This document shows positions 45,638 through 57,182 of a stretch of 64,000 nt of DNA, one piece after another. The notes under the pieces were generated by a model. It was not told where the DNA came from, made no database searches, and saw only the letters and a list, made by a program, of their open reading frames with translations. The stretch covers positions 4,277,180 through 4,341,179 of the forward strand of contig NC_052351.1 of the NCBI RefSeq assembly GCF_009727055.1, read 5' to 3'. The translations under genes and the position numbers were made by a program. Origin of the DNA: Benincasa hispida (Eukaryota; Streptophyta; Magnoliopsida; Cucurbitales; Cucurbitaceae). How positions within the stretch are numbered: position 1 is the stretch's first letter; the number at the start of each line of letters is the position of its first letter.

Positions 45638-46512
45638 TTAGGAAAAGTTGCGAATAAATCTTCTATAAAATCCCGCGTGTCTCAGAAAGCTCCCAAGTGT
45701 TTTTACGTTCACAAGTGGGGGTAATTTGGAAATTGTGTCGATTTTTGCCTGATCAACTTCCAATCCTGCCTTGCAGATATTGTGACCCATAACTATTCTT
45801 TCTTCTACCATAAAGTGGCATTTTTCCCAGTTCAAAACAAGATTTGTTGCCACGCATTTCTTCAAAACTTTTTCAAGGTTAGACAAACAGGAGTCATAAT
45901 TACTACTAAAGACTAAGAAATCATCCATGAATACCTCGACTGACTCCTCCAAGTAATCTGAGAATATTGCCATCATGCATCGTTGAAAAGTGTTTGGTGC
46001 ATTACAAAGTCCAAATGGCATGTGTCGGAATCAAACGTACCAAATGGGCACATGAAGGTTGTCTTGTCATGATCCTTCGACGCAATTGCTATTTGGTTAT
46101 ACCCTGAATAGCCATCAAGAAAGCAGAAAAATTCATTCCCCACAAGTCTGTCTAACATCTAATCAATAAACGGGAGTGGAAAGTGGTTTTTTTTAGTGGC
46201 CAAATTCAGCTTGCGATAATCCATGCAGATTCTCCACCCCATAGTTGTCCTTGTGGGAACTAATTCATTCTTGTCATTAGTGATGATTGTCATCCCCCCT
46301 TTCTTCGGAACACATTGCACTAGGCTCACCCAACTGCTATCAGATATCGGGTAGATGACATCTGTGTCCAGCCATTTTACTATTTTTTTCTTTACAACCT
46401 TCTTCATGGCAGGGTTCAAGCGACATTGCCTTTCTACTGATCCATTGTTTCCTTCCTCCAGGCGGATCTTGTGCATACAATACGAGGGACTGATTCCTCG
46501 AATATCTGCCAA
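45638..46512 (-). pseudogene. Athila reverse transcriptase remnant
   Basis: RT motifs in order: WRICMDYRKLN, FFCFLDGYSGYNQI, MPFGLCNAPNTFQR, and the catalytic FMDDF, then the connection region FLRHAGFYRRFI. Broken by a stop at 46159-46161, a frameshift near 46020, and a stop at 45638. Confidence 0.88.
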
Positions 46513-46541
46513 GGTCCATCCTAATGCTTTTGCGTTATTTG

Positions 46542-47587
46542 TTAGGATCCATATGAGAGAATTTCTTTCTCCTTACTTAATGATGCATAAATGATAACCG
46601 GTAACGAGTCGTTACTTCCCAAGTAAGCATACTTTAGGTGTACTGGCAACGGCTTTAACTCTAACACATGTGGCTCTTCTAAAGATGGCTTAATGCACTG
46701 TGATGTCCGTTCAGATAACTTGAGCAATTCAAAATTAGATTCCGTATGAATTGCGGCGTAATCCTCCTCCAATATTGCACCGACTTCGAAATCCTTCTTC
46801 TCCATTTCCTTCAAGGGTTCGTGCCACTGTTCTCCCCGCAGCTCCTCGATATATTGGTAGTTCTCTATGTCTCCCGGGTACTTCAACACATTGAGTACGT
46901 TGAATTTTACTTCTTGATCATCGACTCGGATGGTCAATTCTTCTTTCTGCACATCGATTAATACTCACCCTGTGGCGAGAAATGGGCGTCCCAGGATGAT
47001 AGGAATCTCTCTATCGGCCTCATAATCCAATATGACAAAGTCTGCTGGGGAGATAAACTTGTCCACTTGCATGAGAACATCTTTTATCTTGCCCTTAGGA
47101 AGCTTTATTGATCTATCGACTAGCTGTAATGTGATCGTGGTTGGCCTTGCTTCGTCGATGTCCAGCTTCTTAAAAATTGACAAGGGCATCAAATTTATGC
47201 TTGCCCCTAAATCACACAGCGCGTTCTCAACTATCTTCCCCTCATGGTGCAGGGCAATGTAAAAGTCCCAGGGTTCTTCATTTTAGTAGGGGGATTGTTT
47301 TGAAACAGAGCGCTACATGTTAGTGCAACTGTTTCATTTTCCCCAATCTTTCTCTTGTTGGCAAGAATATTCTTGAGAAATTTCACATAACTCGCCATCT
47401 ACTCTAATGCTTCTATCAGGGGAATATTAATGTGTAGCTATCGGAGAATATCCAGAAACCTCTGAAATTGCTTGCTGTCGTCTTTCTTTTTCAGCCTGGA
47501 CGGGAAAGGTGGAGGATCCCGCCGTGTTTCTTAGTCACTTTGCTGCTTGGTGAGGTCCTGTGCTTGCTGTGTATCATTGGTTAGAGG
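46542..47587 (-). pseudogene. Athila protease and protease-RT linker
   Basis: Aspartic-protease region with ALCDLGASINLMP around 47190-47225 (the D-L-G-A active-site form usual in Athila) and IPIILGRPFLATG near 46965-47010. The TGA at 46965-46967 falls where Athila normally has an Arg codon, consistent with a C-to-T change. The linker 46542-46952 remains open. The upstream part (47230-47590) has several stops. Confidence 0.8.
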
Positions 47588-48592
47588 TTACGTTGATTGA
47601 GAATTCAAGTCTTGAGAAGCTTTATCTTTTGTAAATGATCTTACTTCTGAACTGGGGCCGCTTCCATTATTCAATAACTGGTCATCATTAACAGTTAAAT
47701 TTGCTGATACTTTTGTTACCGCATCTGGTACCTTCAGTATAATGGGGGCTGTCGTTCTGCCACTTCGCAATGTCACTGCATGATATTGTTGTTTACCTCT
47801 TAGCCCCGACACTCCTGAGCTTCCATTCTGCATACCAGCCGTTTTCTTCTTTAATTCCCTCGTAAGCTGATCTATCTAATCTTCTAATTCTTTGAGAGAG
47901 TCAGCTTGCGATTGTCTCATTGCCTCGCTCTTTTCAATATAATGTTTTAATGATGTCTCCATAGATGAGGTATTGAAAGCGGTATCATATGCGAACAGAT
48001 GGTCACAAGGTGGCATACCTTTAGAATTACTTGGGTTGTAGTCTGGATTAGTGAAGACCGAAGGGTTGCCTCGATCCGCTTGATAACTAAATTGATAGAA
48101 ACTATTGCCCTCCTGATTGAGATTCTCACCCAAACCAAAAATTGGGTGACCCCCCAAACCAGGGTTATGGTTGTTGCCCCATGATTTATCATACATAGCA
48201 TATACAGGTTGTTGATTGCATGGGCAGACGTCTACCGGATGTACCTCTCTCCATTGAGTGTAATCCATTGCGGGCTTATGAGTCACCGCCTTAACTTGCA
48301 CTATTCCTTGAGAGAGCGTTCTCTGCTGATTAGCCACCGTCTGGAGGAGCGAGATCATTGTGGTCATTTGTTTGACCAATGCACTCATTGTGTCCGTTAG
48401 CATAATAGATTTTATTTCAAAGCTTGCATTCCCCTCGACTACTGGTCGTGATATTCCTAGTGAAAAATTATAGAAATTTGGCACCGCATATTCCCTCATA
48501 GGGATGTTCTGATCAGCAGCAAGAAAAACGGGATCTTGTACTGGCAAACCTCCCTTCTGGTTTCCAGCAGGTGCCACATTCTCATCAGCCAT
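47588..48592 (-). pseudogene. Athila gag remnant lacking the capsid core
   Basis: Starts at an ATG (MADENVAP...) and shows the N-terminal Athila Gag signature REYAVPNF...GISRP. About 65 residues later it is already in the region that normally follows the capsid domain (TAMSALVKQM-like, then NQQ-rich). The roughly 200-residue retrotransposon gag core is therefore missing. One in-frame TAG at 47876-47878 interrupts a frame that otherwise continues to 47588. Confidence 0.78.
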
Positions 48593-48786
48593 ACTTCTTC
48601 ACCAATTAATTTAGCCTCGATGACTCTGCGTGAAGAATACACTTGATCTCTGGGTCTGCTTAGAATTACCATATCACTCTAGCACTCATAAGCCGTCAGA
48701 CTACTCTCCGCATTGAACAGTCAGTACAAAGAGATCTGTCCTGTACATAACATAAAAATGTTCAAACAATAAACCGTTAATCAAGT

Positions 48787-48803
48787 CCCCGGCAACGGCG
48801 CCA
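48787..48803 (-). other. Primer-binding site (tRNA-Asp)
   Basis: Minus strand TGGCGCCGTTGCCGGGG is complementary to the 3' end of plant tRNA-Asp and lies 6 bp inside the 5' LTR. This is diagnostic for Athila/Tat-type gypsy elements. Confidence 0.9.
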
Positions 48804-48809
48804 TAAACT

Positions 48810-50611
48810 TGTAACACATGTAATTAAGATATACTGTGATTGATGTTCTATGCTCGAAATGATGCGATACTACCACTAGATATGCGTTAATGATGGGTAT
48901 TCACATAGTATGCCATACGTTGTCACAAATTTCCTTATGATAGAACCAAGTGTAATTCCTCGCAAGTTTCTCGGTGTGATCCGAGGTCGAATACGGGGGC
49001 TGGTTTAGGTTATTGTGGTATGTTCATGATATATACAACGAGGTTTTCAATCTTTAAAAATGTGTTTGTACAGGTATATAAATTGCGATAAAATAAAGTA
49101 AAGCGGTAAAGATGTGATAATAAAATGAAATACAATAAACCTAAGTTAAATGATACAAGATACAAGCTTCATGTACAAAATGCTGGCGTCAAGGCTGGCT
49201 GTGAAAGTTGTGCAAAGACGTGGAATGCTGCGGCAAGTCTTATGAACAGAATAGAAAGAGAAAAACAAATAATATGAACAACGCAAGTTCTCAATTGCGT
49301 TAAAGCTACAAAGTTGTTCCGCTCTTCTCTTGGCGTACACCTTTTAATGATCGGCTACGCTCCCACATGTCTGTGGTGAAACAGTGACTAAAGTCATGAA
49401 CGTAAGGTTTCTTCCATGTCTGGAAGTACTACTCGCTTTAGTTAACGCATTCTTCTGACCTTCTCTCGATAGATCATAATGACATTTTCACTTCTGCTCT
49501 CACAGGTGAAGATGCCGTCTAGCATGCCTTAGCTAAACGCATTTTATATCTTTAACACAGATTAAGTACTTAGTTAATTCATATTGCTTGCCAAAGAATT
49601 AAGAAGACATCATGAAGAAAGTGATGGATGGGTGAACGAAAATAGACAGAAGATGGTAAATGAAAGCTATCGAAACATTTAATACGTCTATTAAGCGTTT
49701 TATACATGGTGTGTGGATGAAAAGATAAAGGAAACATGAAATACAACGATGAAAGAGATAGAACAGATACAAACAAGTGCCAATGTCTTGGCACTGATTC
49801 GATGAAGATCTGCTTGCCGGATATGATGGATTTGATGGTAGGAAGAGCTTCCCTCTCAGGCTTGCTCTACCGGTAGTAGGGATTTTTGCACAGAGCTTTC
49901 AATCGGGCGTTTGGCAAGTTAGATATGACATTAACCTCTTGGCCTTATCTTATCTTCTTCTCGGATTTCTTCACTCAAGCACTCAGCTCAGCCTTTTCTC
50001 TCAACAGTTTTGCAGCATTTCCCCCGTATCCCGTAGTATACTTTTTCTCTGAAATCAGTGAGGTATTTATAGGTGTAGGTCTTTGACTCCGGCCTTGTAG
50101 TCCCCACTTGATTGTCATGGTAATTCCGAAGATGGAGGGATATTATGCCTTTTGTTATGCAATGAGACCGTCAATTCTGCACAACCGTTAATTGTACACA
50201 TGTCTCAATCCTCCGCTTTTGCGTTGCTCAGCTGCATCTTTTGATCATGGGTTTGCATGCGGTGTTGTTTTTATTACCGCATATAATTGAAACACAGCTC
50301 TGGATCGACTATCGCATTGTGCCGTCATTGTGGTAATCGTCTCTTCATTGTTGATTGATGGGTGCAATGTGATAGAGATGCGTAGATCGGTTTCTCGTGA
50401 GCCTTGAGCGCAAGCAGTGACTTGGTCTCCTACAAAACAGAGTAAAATCCGGCTTGTCTTCCATCTTTATGGTGTTAGTGGGAGTAATTGCAAACATTTA
50501 TAATTATTGTAATACTAGGCTAATTTTCATACAATCGGCGCATATTTACTAACTTTTGGCCGCAATATTTAGTAAGGTGGCATAAATAACTTGTATTTCT
50601 ACAAGTTATCA
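48810..50611 (-). repeat. 5' LTR of the Athila-like element
   Basis: 1802 bp, plus-strand ends TGTAACACATG and AAGTTATCA, the second copy of the LTR at 40291-42097. Confidence 0.92.
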
Positions 50612-51791
50612 GTATTCCTAAACATAATGAAAAGAGTTTTCTATGTTATATTCGAGAACTTGATAGCTTAAGTGAGCCGAGCCGAATACTGAAGGTTAGG
50701 AAGGTATTTGAATAAATGTACCTAAGGTGTTGACGGTACATAGAAAACTCCATGTGCCATAGGTAGTTCTAAATGAGAGGCTGAAGTATGGGTCTCCTAG
50801 GCTATATACCAGCAAAGGGAGGCCGAAGTATAGGTCTCTTGGCCGGTAACAGACGTTGGGAGCTAGAGCGATGTATGCTCGTTCTCAACTAAGGAATAAT
50901 GTTGTTTAGTGGTGGTTTAAAGGTTTTATGTATACGTTTGCTTGGTATACTTTAGTTTCAAGCTTCCGGTTTTGAGCATGAGATTTATATTTTTATTAAG
51001 TCACTCACTGGGCTTCTAGCTCACGTTTTCAAATGTTTTGTTTCAGGTAGAAGTCAGTTCCTAAAAGACTATTCTGCTGCTGCTCTGCCACTCAAAGAAA
51101 CAGGTTGAAGGAAGCGTAACTAAAGACCTATGTTAGTTAGTACACATGTGTCGGTCTAGTGACTAGTATACTAGATGGGGCTCCCTAAGTTGTAATATTC
51201 ATGTATGAACAATGTTGCGAAACCCTATAATATAAATATGTTAAGTTCCGAGTTAAATGTTGGTATATTGATGATATGTATGTATTCAGGGTTTGAGTAA
51301 AGGTTAACAGGATAGTTAGGCAGTAAGTGCCAGCAAAAGGGTTGGTAACTGCTGCAGTCACCATTCTATCCAGGTTTATAGGGTAATCTGGGGTGGGATG
51401 TGACAGAACGCCCCCGCTTGCATGTCCCCAACACGAATGATCAGGATCAGACCATTTGTGACAAGTTACAACACTTGTGACCATTTCACAAAGCGAGCCG
51501 CGTCCGTAGCATTACCAGGATAAGGTTTCCCTTCTATATCTATATACTACAGACCATTTTTGTTATCACTCAAGACATGATCCACTTGTAAGTCACCACA
51601 TACATGCTTGAGTCACATACAGATAACTAAGGATTTTATGTTTATTGGTTTATGGTAAAGCAAATAAAACAAGCAACTGAGCAAAATACAAGATGTGAAG
51701 TAAATATCATATATTAACAACACAAGTGTTCGTACAAACTGTTTACAAACTACAAGACACGAGACTTTAGGGCATCAACCTCAACAAATAC

Positions 51792-52153
51792 TTCCTTTTT
51801 AAATTATGATGTGTGTATTCATGCCAAGCAAAGTCGTGTTTCTTTCCAGTCTCAGCCTTACAAACCCTCGAGTCCTTTTATTCTTGTTCATAGTGATGTA
51901 TGTGGTCCCTCACCAGTTACCATTTCCACTGGTAAACGGTAGTTTGTCCCCTTTATAGATGACCACACTCACCTTACCTAGGTCTTCCTCCTCACTGACA
52001 AATCTGAGGTGCCACATATTTTCCAAAAATTTTATACAACTGTCGAGACTCGGTTCAAAACAAATATTGGAATTTTACGAAGTAATAATGGGCGAGAATT
52101 CTTCAATATTTCCTTCAGGGATTTTCTTGTCTCTAAGGAAATTATCCACCAGA
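51792..52153 (+). pseudogene. Copia integrase remnant, part 1
   Basis: Resumes the copia polyprotein after the minus-strand solo LTR. Visible in pieces: DVCIHAKQSRVSFQSQPYK, LVHSDV (first catalytic Asp), FIDDHTHLT, and NNGREFFNISF in which the second catalytic Asp has become Asn (SNNGREF). It ends at a further insertion. Confidence 0.8.
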
Positions 52154-52158
52154 GCTCG

Positions 52159-54396
52159 TGTAACAACCGGACCCCCTAGGACTTAAGTTAGGTTGTTACT
52201 AAAATACATGCATGCATGAAATTTAAAATGACACTCCTTTATGTTGAAATAAATGCTAAATAGATAAAGAAGTTCAAAAGTTCTTTATTGAATGCAAACG
52301 TTAAAAACAAGCATAGGGTACCCATAAATCATAAAGATAAATAAATAAGTAGGAAAAAAAAACAATTCTTACTAACAAGTTTCAAATATCAAAACTAACA
52401 TTAAGATAAACATGAAAAGAACTCTAAATCTCATTATGCGGAAGTGTAAAAAAATAGTCCTAGTGGCTTGATCACGAATTCCGCTTGTCCATCGCTGGTG
52501 CATCTTTAGCCTTACCTGAAACAACAACATGAGAAAGAATGAGTATAAAATACTCAATAAGTAACCCCACTACTAGGGTCAAGCTCTATCACTTACTATT
52601 CAATGAAAGTGGGGTCAGTTTCAGTCTTCTTTGGAGCTTTCAAGTCAAAGAGTGGGTCCTCTAGATAGCTACCTCTGGCACATGTACACATGAAACAAGA
52701 AGGAGACTGAGTTCTATCTTACTGTAGTTAAGTATGTCCACTATCTCTGGTGAATCCCGAAGGAGACAAAATGGTGAATTCTGAAGGAGACACAAAATCT
52801 AATAGGCATCTAACTAATCAGTAAGGACATTCACGCAGTCTCAACATCAAAATCACTACCGTACAAATCTATGACATACATGTAATCCTCAATACCATGG
52901 CTCTACCACATACACATATACTTCGACAACATGGTTCTACAACATACATGTATACCTTAACATCATAGTTCTACAGCATACATGTATACTTCACATCAGC
53001 AGATCAGATACAATCATATGGAAACACATACCATCTCATATTAGCATTCAAGTGTCTATGTACATATTTAAATAATTTAGATCTCATGCCAGAACATACT
53101 TTGATTCAGATCATACTATAATTTATCATACTAACATTTTGCCATAACATACACTTATCATGCTAGCATACAACCTAAGCCTGGCCCGTGGGCAGTTCTA
53201 GTAGTAAGATTACTTAGCTTAATTGAAATTCCACAGATAAAATCAGACAACCAACGATGATAGCGATTTGAAGTAATGGCCCTAACATACGAATACAACC
53301 ATTAAATTTCAGTCCAACAATAATTGCGAAATCTCATATTCAAATCCAAAATACCCAAAAGCTTACCCAAAGAACTTGATCAACAACCACTCCCAAGATT
53401 TCGACTCCAAAATCTCCTTCTAACAGATTTTAAATCCCAATGGACAACGACTTAGAACCTTAAAGTTACAAGGATTAAGTCAAACTTAATTCAGTAATCA
53501 AAGCGTGCGCACAAACCAACAATAAGGACCATAACTCTTACCAAAACTCTTGCCGAACGATTTCGAGTCCGCTGAACAGTCGTTGCTGTAATTTCCCAAG
53601 CTCAAATCTAAAGTCAAAATACTGCGACTAATTTAATCTTTATTCTAACTTAGCGGGCATCCAAAATCTTTCAAGAAACTCAACCACAAAATAGATCTTA
53701 CCAAAATCTAAGAGTCCGACGAAGACCCACGTAACAGAAGATAGGCAGCGCGGCGATGGATGGTGGAGAAACCAGCTGGAGCCGGCAGTGGCTCAAGCTG
53801 CTGGGAGATGGCAATGGTGTGCGGTGGTCAGAAGCTGGATCGATGGTAGTGTGGGTGACTCAGACCGGCTGGGCAAGATCGACACGATGGACGGTGGAGA
53901 AACCGGCTGAAGGCGGCAGCGGCTCAAGCTGCTGGGAGACGACGACGGTGTGCAGTGGCCATGAGGCTAGAGCGGTGGCGACGTTCGTGGCTAGAAGTGG
54001 CAGGCTGAAGGCACGTGAACGGCAGAAAAAACTTTGGGGGAAAGGGGAGGGTTCGGAGTGCGCGAGGGAGAAGAGATGGGTTTCTTTTATTTAAAAAATA
54101 ATAATAACAATAATAATAACTAAAAAGGAAATATTATAATTACATTTAAATCATTTCCTTAATCCACTTTATAATATTTATTTCCTTTCCTTTTTAAAAA
54201 AAATTAATTCCTGCCATTAATTTTTAAATTGAATTTCAAAAATTGAATAATTTTTACGCCAATACTTAAATTCCTGCACTCACACTTGAAGTCCAAAATT
54301 CCAAAAATGCTCTCCAACTAATAACAATTATTGAAATTCCAAATAATAAAGTTATTGAAATTACATTATTACTAAAAAAATGTGTGGGGTGTTACA
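52159..54396 (-). mobile_element. Gypsy-type solo LTR, 2238 bp, in copia integrase
   Basis: Ends TGTAACAACCGG and GGGTGTTACA (near-perfect terminal inversion) with exact target duplication GCTCG (52154-52158 and 54397-54401). Removing it rejoins the copia integrase at the conserved HQSSCAYTPQQNG. No coding content. Orientation minus is inferred from the usual TGTAACACCCC start of such LTRs. It contains imperfect repeats near 52880-52990 (ACATACATGTATAC words) and a duplicated GC-rich block at about 53753-53820 and 53887-53950. Confidence 0.88.
53753..53960. repeat. Duplicated GC-rich block inside the solo LTR
   Basis: GATGGTGGAGAAACCAGCTGGAGCCGGCAGTGGCTCAAGCTGC-type sequence near 53757 recurs near 53889 (GGACGGTGGAGAAACCGGC). 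The unit is about 130 bp. The frame reading through it at 53756-54094 is not a gene. Confidence 0.6.
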
Positions 54397-54401
54397 GCTC
54401 G

Positions 54402-54830
54402 TGTGCTTACACTCCACAACAGAATGGAGTAGCCGAGCGAAAAAATCGTCATCTGGTAGAAGTAGCCCGGTCTCTTATGTTATTTGCCACTCTTCCGTCA
54501 TGCCTGTGGGGGGATGCGGTTCTTACTACTGTCCATCTCATTAATCGGATGCTCTTTCTTAACCTTCATACTCCTTTAGAACTGTTTAAAGAGTCCTTCC
54601 CAACAACTTGATTAATCTCCGATGTTCCTCTTCAAGTTTTTGGCTATGTTTCCTTTGTTCACTCCCATGGTCTAAACCGCCCAAAATTTACTCTTCGTGC
54701 TCAGAAGTGTGTCTTTGTTGGATATCCACTTCATCAACGTGGGCATAATTGCTATCACCCGTCAACTCGTAAATACTGTCTTCATGGATGTCACCTTCCT
54801 CGAGGATCAACCGTTCTTTCCTGTTAGTCA
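54402..54830 (+). pseudogene. Copia integrase remnant, part 2
   Basis: Continues at CAYTPQQNGVAERKNRHLVE, which carries the catalytic Glu, then LPSCLWGDAV. A stop follows at about 54609, and further frames show VFVGYPLHQRGH. Typical plant copia integrase C-terminal half. Confidence 0.85.
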
Positions 54831-55443
54831 TCTTCAGGGGGAGAACATGAATGAAAAGACTAACTGGTCATCTTAGTTTTTCCCTTAGAGTCAACTCCCA
54901 TTAATATCTTGTCTAAATCTAGTTCTGAGCATGACGATTTGGTCCTTCCTACCAACTAAGTTCCTTGGAAAACTTACTATAGAAAGAATCTTAGGAAGGA
55001 AACAGTGTCACTTGTCGAACCAGAACCGCCGGCTCCAGTGCATGAGTTAGACCCGCCATCAAATCTAGATACGCACATTTCTGGAACTAATGATGTTATT
55101 GTGTGTATGGAGACTGATGAATGCAGGCAAGATAAGGGTGAGGGAAGTAGTAATACTGAAAGAATGGCAAAAAAGGAGACAGTAGAGAATGAAATGATTC
55201 TAGCTAATGGTGATGTGGAGGATACTACTGAAATCTATGATACACAGATAGTCGATCATGGTGAGGAGCCTGGAATCTTGAAGGAACGTGATGCATCGCT
55301 TGATCTTCCTATAACTCTGAGGAAAGGCACTCGTTCATGTACTAAATACCTTATGCATAGTTATATGACGTATAGTAATTTGGCAATCGAGTTCAAAGCT
55401 TTCACTACCAGTTTGAACATTGTGGTGGTTGCAAATGACATAA

Positions 55444-56902
55444 GTGTGCAATGAAAAACTAGAATGGCGGTCTGCTATTATAGAAGAAATGAGAGCTCTC
55501 GAGAAGAATGGAACTTGGGAACAGATGACTCTACCTGAAGGGCACAAGATAGTTGGATGCAAATGGGTGTTTACTATAAAATACAAGTCAGATGGGATGA
55601 TTGACCGGTACAAGGCTAGACTCGTTGCAAGAGGCTTTACTCAAACCTATCGAGTAGATTACTCTGAAACTTTTTCTCCCGTGGCCAAACTTAACACTAT
55701 CCGAGTGCTTTTGTTAGTTGTTGTAAATAAGGATTGACCTCTACACCAATTTGATGTTAAAAATGCATTTTTGAATGGAGAACTTGAAGAGGAATTCTAT
55801 GTGAGTCCTCCTCCTGGATTCGAGAGTCAGTTAAAAAACATGGTGTGTAGATTGAGAAAGTCGCTATACGGATTGAAACAGTCTCCAAAGGCCTGGTTTA
55901 ACAGGTTCACAACTTTTGTGAAAGCATAGGGGTATGTTCAGAGGCATTCTGATCCCACTATTTTTACAAAAAGATCGAAATTAGGGAAGATAGCTGCTCT
56001 TATTGTCTACATCGATGACATTATTTTATCTGAAGATGATGATGCTGAGATCATGAGGCTCAAAACAAAGATGGCCAAAGAATTTGAAATTAAAGACCTC
56101 GGTAAGCTAAGATAATTTTGGGAATTGAAGTGGCTAGATCAAAAGAAGGTATCTCAGTCTCTCAATGAAAATACACTCTAGACTTACTAAAGGAAACATG
56201 CATGACTGGGTGTAAACCTGTTGACACATCAGTAGAGTACAATGCAAAGCTCAGTGATAAGAATGATAGAGTTCCTGTTAATAAAGAAAGGTATCAGCGG
56301 TTAGTCGGAAAATTGATCTACTTGTCTCATACAAGGCCAAATATTTCTTGTGAAGTAGGTGTTGTCAGTCAGTTTATGCAAGCTCCTTGTGAGGATCATA
56401 CGACAACAACTAAATGTATCCTCCCGTACTTGAAAGGAACTCTTGGCAAGGGTCTAATGTTTAAAAAGACTGATAAACGATTTGTTGAAGCCTACACTGA
56501 TTCTGACTGGGCAAGTTTTGTTATTGACAAAAAATCGACATCTGGGTACTATACGTTTGTCTAAGTAATCTAGTTACCTGGAGAAGTAAGAAACAAAGGA
56601 TTGTTGCTAGAAGTAGTGCTGAGGCTGAGTATAGGGCCATGAGTCTTGGGATTTGTGAATAAATCTAGTTGAAGAAAGTGTTATTTGATCTCCAACAAGA
56701 TAATGAACTTCTGATGAAATTGTTTTGTGACAACAAAATTGCCATCAGTATTGCAAATAACCTGATTCAACATGACAGAACTAAACACGTAGAGATTGAC
56801 AAACATTTCATTAAGGAGAGATTGGACAGTGGAAACATATGTATCCCTTATATTCCTTCAAATCAACAAGTCGCAGATGTGCTTACAAAGGGGTTATTGT
56901 GA
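55444..56902 (+). pseudogene. Copia reverse transcriptase and RNase H remnant
   Basis: RT motifs: [60 protein letters not shown], the catalytic YIDDI, then LGKLR and the LIYLSHTRPNI connection. RNase H begins at EAYTDSDWA and ends ADVLTKGLL. At least six in-frame stops (for example at about 55736, 55927, 56113, 56562) make it non-functional. Confidence 0.9.
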
Positions 56903-56960
56903 CAGAGTTTTGATTATTGTGTAAGCAAGTTGGGCCTTGTTGGTATCTATGCTCTGACTT

Positions 56961-56969
56961 GAGGGGGAG
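56961..56969 (+). other. Polypurine tract of the nested copia element
   Basis: GAGGGGGAG directly before the TG of the 3' LTR. Confidence 0.85.
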
Positions 56970-57182
56970 TGTTGAAAATAGGGTTATTAACCTAGGGGCA
57001 TTTATGTAATTGTGTAGATCCCTAGGGTGTCCTACTGTATATTTATACCGTGTGTCCCTATGTATATAGTATATCAGATTAAAATAATAAGAAAAGATTT
57101 TTATATCGTGGTTTTTCTCCCTGTACTAGGATTTCTACGTAATTATGTTGTCATTCTCTTTTCTTCTTCTTTTATTTTTACA
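56970..57182 (+). repeat. 3' LTR of the nested copia element
   Basis: 213 bp from TGTTGAAAATAGGG to TTTTTACA. Relative to the 5' LTR most differences are T or A in this copy where the 5' copy has C or G. Confidence 0.93.

Larger units (their letters stand above)
40291..50611 (-). mobile_element. Athila-like Ty3/gypsy retrotransposon with gag-core deletion
   Basis: 10.3-kb element on the minus strand with long LTRs (48810-50611 is the 5' LTR, 40291-42097 the 3' LTR), both TG...CA, and an exact 5-bp target duplication GTATT (40286-40290 and 50612-50616). The primer site matches tRNA-Asp, typical of Athila/Tat elements. Order is gag, protease, RT, RNase H, integrase. Single stops and frameshifts break every domain, and the capsid part of gag seems absent, so it is not autonomous. 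No envelope-like frame is visible. It is the innermost and youngest layer of the nest. Confidence 0.93.
37861..51405 (+). mobile_element. Gypsy-type solo LTR, about 3.2 kb, split by an Athila element
   Basis: Starts TGTAAAACTCGAACC and ends GGTGGGATGTGACA. Flanking bases GGATG (37856-37860) and GAACG (51406-51410) are a diverged target duplication; the sister LTR copies confirm that the flanks belong together. Own sequence is 37861-40290 plus 50617-51405. It has no coding region. Long LTRs ending in TGTGACA with internal minisatellites fit Tekay/Del-type chromoviruses, but the lineage is inference. Confidence 0.75.
36051..51786 (-). mobile_element. Solo LTR, family L, copy 3 (minus strand, itself split)
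   Basis: Target duplication AATAC is present at 36046-36050 and 51787-51791. On the minus strand the LTR starts TGTTGAGGTTGATGCCC at 51786 and ends AGATCCTTCA at 36051, in line with copies at 19650-21629 and 26336-28258. Its own sequence is 36051-37860 plus 51406-51786; the rest is a later insertion (37861-51405). The left part also contains an N with a 75-bp duplication that is probably an assembly artefact. No internal coding region remains. Confidence 0.88.
33583..57182 (+). mobile_element. Ty1/copia retrotransposon split by a four-level nest of insertions
   Basis: Flanked by short LTRs (33583-33796 and 56970-57182) and an exact 5-bp target duplication ATTTT (33578-33582 and 57183-57187). 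A primer-binding site for initiator tRNA-Met follows the 5' LTR, and a purine tract GAGGGGGAG precedes the 3' LTR. The copia polyprotein (gag, protease, integrase, RT, RNase H) is on the plus strand but broken. Two independent insertions separate its parts: 36051-51786 and 52159-54396. Without them the element would be about 5.6 kb, a normal copia size. Confidence 0.93.

Noticed and set aside
43774..48592. Functional gag-pol gene in the Athila element
   Set aside because: Stops at 47876, 46965, 46159 and 45638 and several frameshifts break it in every domain.
48787..48803. End of a tRNA-Asp gene
   Set aside because: Only the 3' 17 bases match and they lie directly inside an LTR, so this is a retroelement primer-binding site.
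53756..54094. 112-residue Trp- and Gly-rich frame
   Set aside because: Generated by a duplicated GC-rich block inside a solo LTR; no domain.
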